This document shows, piece by piece, positions 24,090-35,600 of a stretch of 64,000 bases of DNA (position 1 is its first letter; every line of letters starts with the position of its first letter). This DNA comes from Aulostomus chinensis. Lineage: Eukaryota; Chordata; Actinopteri; Syngnathiformes; Aulostomidae. Under the pieces are notes generated by a model. That model worked only from the letters and a program-made list of their open reading frames with translations, made no database searches and was not told where the DNA came from. The stretch lies in contig JBBMOA010000019.1 in the NCBI GenBank assembly GCA_037954235.1, positions 14,892,305-14,956,304 of the forward strand. The letters run 5' to 3'. The position numbers were made by a program, and so were the translations under genes.

Positions 24090-27000
24090 CGTTTATGAAT
24101 GGCTGTATTGTGTTGAGTACAATGCATCAATGCACATGGCTTTATGTTCCATAAGAGGGTGTTAAACACTGGAAAATGAAAAATCAAACTTCTGCATTAA
24201 TGCCAAGTGTATTTAAATGTTCTAGCTAAAGACTGGAATGTAATTTTACTACTGGAACTGGCAGCCCTAGATATTTGTAGTATAATGGACACCAACAACT
24301 GCTTTCCCACCCACGCTGCATCTGCAGGATTTTCCACACAACTCCTCTCAGAGGTGAAGCAGTAATCCAGCAGCTGTTGAGTGTCTGAAAGTAAAACTGT
24401 CACCCTTTATGAAACAGAATTGAATAAGCAACACACACATTTGTTTTCTTTTATATATCCAACCTTCTGAGTGCTTTAGGTTTTTCAAAAACGACAGCTC
24501 TGCTGTTTGTCTGAGGTGAATTATTCCAATTTGGAGGTTTAAGAACTCGACAGAAATAACTAATCTGATCCGTCTAAATTTTCAAAAACTAACAATCTGT
24601 CAGTTTTCCCCTCTACACAACAACTATTATTTGAACATCAAATCTGTGTTTTCATGAAACAAAATCTCTCCAGTAGCAGCTGGCAGTAATTATTAGAAGT
24701 GTTTATGTGCTATTTGTGAGAGTTTTTCTGGTTAGAAGTGTCCAGTCCTGCTCAGCCGAAGGAAACTCAACTCTGCACACCAGCAGGAGCGCTGACATAT
24801 TGATGTTTTTAGATGGAATGAAACAACCTCTCTGCCAGAAACCGACACATTAATTAGTGCACGCAAGTGATTAAAACACTTTGCATGTATGTGTGAAAAA
24901 GCAGCGGGCAGGAACAGAACAAAACTGTAAAACAAGGCCCACCATGTATCTCAGAGCTGCTCTGGTCTTCAGATCTCTGACATTAGGAGTCAAGGCGAGG
25001 CTTGAACAGCCTACCTTCACCTTAGCTGACCTCACTGTGAGACACTCAGTCACGTCCCACCTCTTCACCAGTGTCCCATCACTCATCTCTGCTACTGTTC
25101 AGCTCTTACGTCTGCTTCGCTAACATGCTTTGTTTTGGTTGTCTTCTTTCTCTGAGATCTTAAAGTGATACTTCACCCAAAAAAGTGTTTTCTCTTTGCC
25201 TTTCAGATATTCACAAATAAGTGTCTTGATATACATTTTTCTTCCCACCTCCTGCTTCAGTTCTTTGTAACTGCAGAATGCAGAAAGAGACAGCCATGTA
25301 TAGTTAGCTTGAAGCTAATAGCAACTGACAGCTAATAACAGCCAAACTGCGTAGAAATGTCAGTTTACAAATTCTCCAGCACATCTTCCAGTATTATACA
25401 CATATTCTTTGACCGGACAGTTGCTGAACAAACCATAAAAGCTTTAGCCAAAGACAACTAGTAGCGCTTGTTGTCACGGTAGCAGTGAGCGTGACCTGCT
25501 GGCGCATCCACTTGAACAGACTTGCTTCAGTTGAAAGTGTTTGTTACTTTTAAAGCTTTTAAAGCTGCACCCGAAAATGTTTGTCGTGGATGGTTTTTGT
25601 TTGTTTTTTCCCGTTGTTTTGTCGCTGCGGCTGTTTTTAGCTGTCAGTCGTCATTAGCTTCAAGCTAAATGAATGTGGCTGGGTCTTCCTGCATTCTGAA
25701 AGGTACTTGAAAGGCAAATGACACTTATTGATTGAATATTGGTTGAGACCTCCTGAGCCTCAGAGGGGCCACAGAGAACAGAAATATTTTGTGACCACTT
25801 GATGTTTGATTAATTTGTGGCAACAAGATAAAACTCACGCCAAAAAATAAAGCGAAGCCTGGGAACACGGCGGCAGACATCCAATGGGTGAGGCAGCATT
25901 TTGGTGTCTTTGATGACAACTGCATGGGGATTTGAGGGAAATTTGTAGATACAAACGCAATCTTTGATATGCTGACAATAAAGTATGAAGTTTGGCTACG
26001 TGTGAGGCGCTGACTCTCAGCTTTCTGAAATGTCGAGCGGATCTCTCTTGAAAATGAAATGAAAACATTCAAAAATTCCTGCCAATCAAACATTATTTGA
26101 TGGAAAAAAGCCTCTTTTATAGAAATTAAAGAGGAACAGAATCACATGACACTTTATAAAGGATTTACAATGTTTATCATTCATTTTTGTTCTGTCGAAA
26201 TTTTACTGTTAATGTAAAGTTGTGAGATTTTATTTATAAAAGAACGGGATTTATTTGTGTGTAACTTAGCAACAAACAAAAAAACAACTTTTGAAAGTGT
26301 TTTATGAATTAAAACCAAAGAAGGAAATAACAAAAGGAAGAAATATAAGCAACCACAACTTATGATTACAAGCCATAAACTGAACCCCAAGGATGTTAGA
26401 AAGTTTTCTGATAAAAATGGGTCTTCAACAGAGAAAAGAGCAATTAAGGTCAGCTACTGACTGAGCTCCTCAGGCAGGTTGTTCCAGGGGCCGAGGGGTC
26501 TGAACAGCAAAAACCCGGCCCCCTGTCGTCTTTAACTGAGAGGTCGGTCCTGGGGACAACCCTTCAGATCTGTACTCTGGAGCCAGGCCATTACAGCTAA
26601 TTGCTGCTCTGCCCTTTTACATGTTTCATTTTTTTTAAACCAGATGCAATTAAAGTGGTTTGCTTGTTTACAGTAAATGCATCGTCTGCTTGTTTTTTTT
26701 TGGTTGCTTTTCAGTGCAAAATGCCATTTAGTACTGTGTTACTCTCCAAACCACAAATGAACACCAGACCTCTCCTGTCCGTTTGCTACCCCCAAAGACC
26801 ATAGAAGTACAGCAACAACTGATGAAAGTGATCACGGGTGTGTGAGCGCGTGAATGATTGAGCCCTGACGACAGCGAGCACTGAGACAGAATGAGAACCA
26901 ACCTTGAGGTGTTGTAGCTGTAGCACCAGGTCATCGAGATGGCGTCTTTTGTCTTCAATCTCGGTTTGACGTTTTCGCTTCTCCTGGGGGACAAAAACAG

Positions 27001-27600
27001 AGACGTGAGTTTACTGCAAGTGATAAATCCTGAGAACTTCTTTTTTAATTAGAGAAAGTTGAGCATGATGTTCTGCTCCACGTTGTTACCGGTTGGAGAA
27101 GCACAACTAACAGCCGACGGTCTACAACTGTTAAACAATTCAGGTTTGGTCATTTTTAAAGAAACATTTCTCTAAGGATATTGAAAACAGTTCCTCACCG
27201 CCATTCAGCATCTCCTGCTGGAGACGGGAGAAAAATGATCGGTGGGCGAATGAAGGGAAGGAAGTGAAATATTAGCGAGGGTAGAGGTCAGGCCTTATCA
27301 CAGGTTTACAGGAGTTAGGATTCACTGGCTATCTAAAGAGAGATAAGGCCTTGAACCCTCTAAGTGGAGCCGAGGTTGAACTTGAAGGAAGAGCATTCTT
27401 AAACTTTACACAGAAATGAATGAGGTTGATGTTAAACGCCTGCAGACAGAGAATAGGAGACAAAGGAAAGGAACCGTGCAGCAACCGTCATAGCTTTTAC
27501 ATTGACAAAATTACATGGGAAAATAAACAATGCAGAGCTGGAGGCAGAGGCACATGAGACACTGCAGATGTGTGTGTGTGTGTGTGTGTGTGGCTTTATT

Positions 27601-27641
<41 letters not shown>

Positions 27642-30600
27642 GTCTTGCTGTCTCTATGTCTCAGTGGGAACTGAATGAGGATTACAGGGACACTTCCTGT
27701 TTGCTAAATATAACCCTTAGGGAAACCCCCCCCCCTCCCCCCCAAAAAAAGTGAATAAATGTTGGAAAAATGAACAGGAGAATCTGAATCAACAGAAAAA
27801 GAGAACATAAAGACAAAGAAGCCAAAGGAAATGGTAAGAGAACCTTCTGAAAACAGTAAAATGTGAACAAATGGAAAGAGGTCCATGTGATGCTTTACAT
27901 ACTTGAATGAATAGAAACACGACTAACTGCTGAGAACTGGACTACTCAGTTTATACCCCACTTCTCAATCAAATCAGGAAAATCATTTGCAAGAGCCATG
28001 ATTCCTAAACTGGTACATGTACAGTAGCATCAGGGAGTCTGCCAGAACACCTGTAGTACCCTCTAAAAAAAAAAAAAAAGTGTTTTTTGTTTTTCCCATT
28101 TGCACTGAGTCCAGGACTGATTGGATTTCACTCCACATGCCTAAACTAAGCACCAAGAACTGGCCAATGAGAGGCAGAGTAAGGCTGAGGCCGGGTCTTA
28201 TTGAGGGATGCACCACCAGTTGGTCCATTTCCTCCTTTGGCACAAATATGCTGTACAAACATGGATGAACTGCAGCAGCAGAAACTGTCAGTGGACGCAG
28301 AAAAGCAGCTGAAGTCTGAGTCCCGGCTGTTCTCCTGCTTCCAGTGCAGCATCTGGCAAAGCTAGCAATGTTAGCTTAGCTGCTGATGCAGATGAGTCCA
28401 TGTCCGACAGCGGCTGAGCTGATGTGCATCGTGTCAGTTGTTCTTTGGTGAAATATGAGAAGCTGATGAAGCTGAATAAAGAGCAAAATAAAAAGACAGT
28501 AAAACTACATGTCTTCATACAGTAGGTCTACTCTCTGTTTGTTATACTTCCCACTTGCAGCCAGTGGAAGAAGAGGAAGTACAAAGCTCCTTTTGTTAAG
28601 TAAAAGCAAAAACACTCAAATAAAATGGTACTCAGGATACCATCTTCATGTCTCTATTAAATAAAATGAGAAGAGCATTTGATGTTGAATTTACTGAAAC
28701 ATCAAAACTGAGAGTACACATTCTACATGATCCTTGTGCGCTCCAGCGCTTTGAGGGCGTTCAATCCCGGATCCACTGACCCCTAAGGGTCATGTTGAAG
28801 TGGTGTGTGTTCCAGTTGTGCTGCTCTGATTGTGTGATTGTGAAGTCCTCAGGTGTCACGTGTGAAAGTACATCACTTCTACTTCGTCACTTCTTCATTG
28901 GGTTTTATCGTGTTTCCCTCTCAAAATCTTTCTATTCGAACTAACTGATGGGTTCAGATAAATGTGGTAGAATAAAACTTTAAACAAAGACCTTATGATA
29001 TAAATACTTGAGTAAAGTGCAGACACCTCAGCAACACACTCAAATGTTGTTAAAAGTCTTAGCTACATTCCAGGCTTACAAACGCAGCTGCGGGACTCTC
29101 ATTTTTTTGTGCCATCCATCCTGTATAAAATTCCTCCCTTTTTCAGTTGAAAAAAAGTGACCCTGAGATGTGCTGCGTTCACTGTAACTCGCCCTGGAGA
29201 AAACATCCTCCTCCTCAGGAAAATATGTTGACATTCTTGGTGACACACTCTTGACTTCCCACACTCTGACTCACTCGAGTGTTTGGGACCCACTTGGCTC
29301 TCAGCGAAGCTCTTTACATACGGCTCCACTCTTACCACTAAAGATCAATTCGACGTCCGCAGCAGAGTTCTGACAGAGGGGGAAGACAGAGGGGAGTGTG
29401 TGAGTGTGAGGGGAGTGTGTGAGGGAGGGACAGGCCTGCTATGGTGAATGGCCCAACAAGAGCGTAAACACTCCTCTGATCAAGTCGCACACATCTTATA
29501 ATATCTCACAATGAGCTAAAGAGTTGCAAATAAAATTGCTCTGGTCTGATGAAGAGAGGAGGGGTACATATCAGACAGATTACATTCTGCACATCCCAAC
29601 ACACCCAGTGGAAACATCTGAGTGCGGAGATCATCTTCCGTCCAGCGGGCAGCCATACCCCGTCTCTGAAAGGACAAGGACTTTGGTCATGGACTAAAAA
29701 CGTAAAAAAACAAAAAAAAACAAAAAAAACTTGTATTTGTCTTGCACCCCAGATAATTTCTAGTTTCTGATGAGCACCGGATAAGTTTAGAGGTACAGGC
29801 TACTGCCTTGTTTGCGCTTCTGTAGTCATCCAGCAAGCGAGGGGCACTGCTGAGACTGCAGCCTGCAGGTCTGCATACGTTACTCACACCCCTTCTTTAC
29901 TTCCTGCATGGAAGTGTTCCCAGACGATGCGAATTTGATCTTGAACAGGGGTTTGTGAACGTTGACCTGCTAACTCTGAACCCAAAGGTGGTGTGAGTCA
30001 GTGCGTACTTGGCACATCACTGACATATCTGGCACGCCATCGTCATGTGATGGCGGCAGGTGGCGACTGTGCTCATCAGGTCCATATTCAGGAGAGTCAC
30101 GAGCATGCATGTACCTGCACGTACACACCTCTTATTTGCCCTGAGATTGAGTTGTGTTCGTAGCTGCTAAGTTGCGCACCACGTGTTTGAATAACCTTTG
30201 CTGCTCTCATCTTCCTCAGGATGCCTTGTTACTCTTAAGTTAGTTCCCAGTTAATTATTTTAAAACCACCAGGGCTCGCTAGAACTACATTCCATCCTGT
30301 CCCATCTCAAGTCTCTGTGATACTCGATCACATTCACTTAAACACACACACAGAAGCCAGACAGCTGCTGCTAATTTTAGATGGCATGTAATGCCTGGCG
30401 TGCCTCAGACCCCCTACAGGCCAACAAGCCATACCCCCTATCCCCCACCTCTTATTCCACCCCAAATGACTTTGGCTGAAGTACATTCCCCGTACAGAAA
30501 CTCTGTAGTCTATAAACAAGGCTCCTGCATCTCCAGGATGCCCACTTAGATAACTATTCAAAACTACAGGAAACCTATGGACTTAGGGATTCAGACCTTT

Positions 30601-32456
30601 AAAATGCTGCAGCGAACTCTGTCGCATGAGCCAACCAGCTGTGTCTTTGTACTGTTTGCGTACACATATTTTCAATTAAATGCAGCAGATGTGGGCAATC
30701 AAACAGGAATATTTGTCTTCTTAGTTAACGGCACCAAAGCAGCCAGAACTCATTTTAATGAGAGACTTGATCCAACCCTGAAAAAGCCTGCCTTTTCAAT
30801 GTGCCTCTCGCAAACAATAAACCATGACATGAACTGCAGTGCAGGGATAATAAACGTGTTGGACTTTGATCTAACAAGCGATTCAGGGGCAAACCGCACC
30901 CTCTTATTTCAGGCTTTTCCTGTGGCTCATACACAGTCACCGCTACACAACGCATGAACACAGACACAGATGACTGTCAGGTAGGGGTTAATCTGTGGTT
31001 TCCCAGTTGTTCCTGAAGTCCTCACCGCTACACAAAATGTGCTAAATGACCGTTCTGTTTAACTATGTGGCAGATTTTAAATGAATGGTGAAAATGTTGT
31101 GAAAAAAATGTTGCAAAATGTGAATTAGAAGCATCTTCATCAACAGGCTTACAGCAAATAAACTAAATATACTTTTTTTCGTGCCAGTGAGTATCAGTCC
31201 TGTTGATGAAGACAAAATTTGAGAATATTTGGGAAGATGGTGGTCAGTTGAATCGGTTAAAATTTGCTTCATCAGAGTTGTTTTTTTTTTTCAGAAAAGG
31301 GGGATTTTAGTATTTCCATCATCCTTTTCCAAAGCAGTACTTCGAAATACGTTGATGGAAACTATCAAGAGAGAGAAGGAAAAGTCAAAACGTCAAAATG
31401 TTTCCTCTCCAGATTTAAACAGAAGAAGATCGCACATTTAAAACGCGGTCCAGTCGTAGTAAAACTTTATGATTACATTGCTAACAGTTAGTTCAGGACT
31501 AGTGTTTCTTAGTTACTTAGTGTTACTTATATGAGTCCTGGAGTTATCTTGGTATTCATGTTAACTTTAGCTACAGCAAAGAACTATGTTTGGGTGGGGT
31601 TGGGGTTAAGGGTTACTTGAGGGATTCATGTTCCCTACTTCACAATAAGGGTCACAAACTGCATGAATAAATGGTTAATTAAGCTTCGCTTTCCAGTATT
31701 CAGCATAACAAAGCATTAACTAACCATTATTAATGTAATGTCTCACAAACATGCCGTCAGCCTGTTGGTCTGTGAGGAGGTAAAGTACATATGCCTGCAG
31801 GCAGCCCAGCCCCCTACTTTACCACACTTGATGCAGCCTATTACCCCCCCCCCCCACACACACACACACACAGACTGCATGCCACACAGTCACAAATCTT
31901 GCTGCATGCCGAAGCCTAGCTATAGCATCCCCTAACCTTCACCCAGCCCCACTCACTTCCCTACTAAGTGGATCCAGATAGTGTCCAGCAGCCAGAATGA
32001 CCAGAACCTACACACATCGCTTCCAGCTGCCCAGCCAGCCAGAGATCAGTCTGCGACCGATCCATGAGGGAGTTAACAGACACTTTACTTTACTCTACAG
32101 CCAGGATTGCTATTAATACTACCCTGGAATGTAAAAAAAAGGTACTTTTAAAGACAAAAGTATTATCTAAAACTTAAAACTTTGATCACCAAATCTTTCT
32201 GTCTCTCTTGCTCTCTGCAGAAGTCATTCGCTAATTTTCTCCCTTCCCCACTAACACATCACCATCATCTTCCCACTTCCCCCAGCCCATCAAGCTCCAG
32301 ACAGTTTGTTGCCTTGTGTGTGTATGCGTTTGTGCGTGCGTGTGTGTGTGTGAGAGAGAGAGAGAGAGTGTATGTGTGTTTGGAGGGCAGTTTGAAGTCC
32401 AAAGGGCTGAGGTCATCAATGTAAACATGTTTCAGACACTGCAGTGAGGTCAGTGT

Positions 32457-32494
<38 letters not shown>

Positions 32495-32602
32495 GTTTTG
32501 TATATGTATTCCGCCATGCTGCTTGAGGTTGGAAGGCCACATGAAAGGACAATCCCTCACCATTCATTGGCTGATCTCATAACCAAATACAGAGCTGTGG
32601 AG

Positions 32603-32640
<38 letters not shown>

Positions 32641-35600
32641 GAATCATTTTTTTAGGGAACCCTGACCAGACTGTATTCCCTCCAATGACTATAATTACAT
32701 GTTAATAACACACCAATTACAGGTCTGGATTTAACAGCATGACATCACAACTGTTCCCTAATCTGACCAATTAGTAACCACGGAAACCGTCACCACTGGC
32801 AGCTGACAGGCCGTAATCACAATCAGACTGTGGGAATCTGTGTCTGTTTGTAAGCGTGAGAGCCAACTAACTAATCAACTGTTAGATTAAGCAGGGCAAA
32901 CAGCCGGATGACCAATGCTCTCAGTCACGTTGTTATCCAGGAAGCAGAGACAGACCGACACGCTGCCTGGCAGCGGTGGACAATCAATACAGTTACATTC
33001 TAATCATGAATACTAACATTGTCATGACAGTTCAAATTATTGAACATGTAAATAAAGATGCATCACTTCTGTCTGAATGCAGCAAGAGCGAGCCATGTTT
33101 GTTTGGCTTGAAGCTAATAGAGACTACCTGCTAATACTGTGTAAGAATGTCCATTTACAAACTCTCCGGTGCGTCATCTGGTGTAATCCACCTCTACGTC
33201 ATCCAGACGTATCTACAGGCATTCAGAGCAACCAGGTGGTTTATTCTGCTGAGGCAACTTGCTCACGCTCCTCAGTGAGGTAACGCCAAATAAGAAGTGT
33301 TATTATTTATTTGTTTTTAGCTCAAACCAAAGCGTTTGTGGATTACTGGATTAGCTGGATAAAGATGTTGTGGATTACATGAAACGATGCACTTGAAAAC
33401 TTTGTTAGCTAACTTTTTTTTTTGTGACATTTTTGCTGCTGTTAACTACCAGTTGCAGTTAGCTTCAAGCTGAGTATATGTCGCTGGCTCTTCCTGCATT
33501 CTGGAGTCAAAGAGAGTGATGCAGGAGGGGAAACTGTTGGCTCAAGACACCTATCTGTGAGTACCTGGAAGGCAAAATACAATTTCTTTGGTTCAGTATG
33601 TAAAGAACCTAAAACTCTATTTGTTTTTCAATGGTAGAAAATCGACAGATGATGTCAAATGGTGATGGGACTGTCAAGATGACTTACGCATCAAAGTGGG
33701 GACAGTCAATTAAATGAGGATCATTTCAACGTCTCTTTTGCAAAGTTTCTTTTCACCGTCTCACTGTAGTGGCAGACGACGGTGAGATCATTATTTCTTC
33801 AAGGCTGCTGAACCACCAGCCATTAGTCCAATGCTTTATTCATGAGTCACACGATGTGGTAAATGGACATTTTAATGACAGCTGTCTGCTAACTGACAGG
33901 GATTTTAAATTCAAAAAGATCCTACATAGACACATTGAGATGAGCCAGATTCACTCGTGTGTGTGTGTGTGTGTAAGGTTGAAATACAGAGAGATGGATG
34001 GTCTAATGCTTGATTTTTGAAAATGCTTCCAATTTGAGTGATGAAGACAGACAATGAAAGATGAATTCACAGAATATTAATAATTGATGAAACAGTTAGC
34101 ATGTCAGCTGCAGTGCAGACACCAGCAGCTGCAGTGGTTCAGTGACAGCATGTCAGTCGCAAACAAATTAATATACCAGTAGATCACTTCAAAAGAAATA
34201 AAACAACAACAAATCTCAATACCACTTCAACTGGCATCAACCGGTTTTAGCACCAATGACCAATCAAATGTCCTCCCGGGTCAGTTTAAACCACGGTCCC
34301 CCCCCCCCCCCCCCATGTTAGTTTTAGCTTGCGAGAGGTAAAACAATAATAATATATCACCAGCAATTAATAATAATCATGTAAATCATGCTGGGAATAT
34401 CCGCTTCTGTTTTTTTATGAGGTGAAAATGCTCCATTTTTTATTTTAAATTTGATCAGGTGACAAAGTGACACCAGGGAGGATGTCGGACTGATATTGCA
34501 GTTGATCAGGTCCTGGACACCAGTTTCTCATGTTAAGCGCATTTGTGTTCTCTTGATTGTTTCAAAGGGTTCCCTGCAACACACACACCTCTCAAGAAAC
34601 GGAGACCCCCTCCAAAAATCGATTTTATTCAATGTGTAGTGTTAAGTCGTTTGTCAACTATGTAAATGCTTAGGTTATAGCACTTCTCTGCTTTTGCTTA
34701 AGTTTCCATTTTGGCCCTCTAAGAGACACAGTTTGGCACCTTTGGTTTGAACTATAAAATATCTCCAGCTGCTACTTGATTAGGAAAATGCTGGCTCCGG
34801 AAGTTTGATCGAGTCCTTCACTTTCCCTGAGAGGTGATTCCAGTGTTGCTCGACTCTGCTGAGTGCTAAGCTGCCTCAGAGAGTTGTTAGCTCTATTAGT
34901 GTCATAGTAGCGCTCCATTTAAGCACTTGGTGGGGCTTGAAAGCTATTAGTGCTCGTCTTTGTAGACATGGAGAGCTGAGACAAGACAGAGGCGGAGACA
35001 AAAGGGCTCAAATGATTTACTTGTATTAAACGCCTGACTGTACTTGATGTCAAAGCTCTTGGCACCTCCAGTAGGATCATAAATAATACTTCAGGATGGA
35101 TCACAAGCAGATAGTCCATCATTTGAAGTGTTAAAGACAGCTGCTGCAAGAATATTCTGCCCTCTGCTCTCAAACTAAACAATCATGTTCCTCTCTGTTC
35201 AAATCATGAGAACTTTCCATTCACTTTCTTCCTGAAGTGCCTGACTGCTTGTGGCCTGGTATGGCTGCCATGTTTCAACGTGGCCAAAATAGTTTCTCCA
35301 TCTGCTGCTGCTGTTCCCCTGACTTGTGTGTATGAATGTGTGTGTTCCTGTGCCTCATGAGTGTGTGTGTGTGTGGTATGCTATGCTGTGGTTCTCGCTG
35401 GCGCCAAATTTAGTCCAGTGAACCGTTACTCTGAAGTCCTATCAGCAGTCAGCCAAACACTTATAGAGATACCACCTTGATCGCGCAACACCAAGTATCA
35501 AATAAAGACAGTCAACTACTGTAACTCACAGCTGAGATACACTTGGAAACCTCAGCACCCCCTTCCTTCTCCTACAGAATTTTCCACTGAGTTTCCACGA

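Larger units (their letters stand above)
20431..26902 (-). other. palm2 intron 2 (6.5 kb)
   Basis: It holds one foldback element (25155-25735), a GT microsatellite and a repeat fragment near 26450-26600. Two minus-strand open frames near 22104-22391 and 22570-22752 have no recognisable domain and no splice context. No further paralemmin exon was found. Confidence 0.75.
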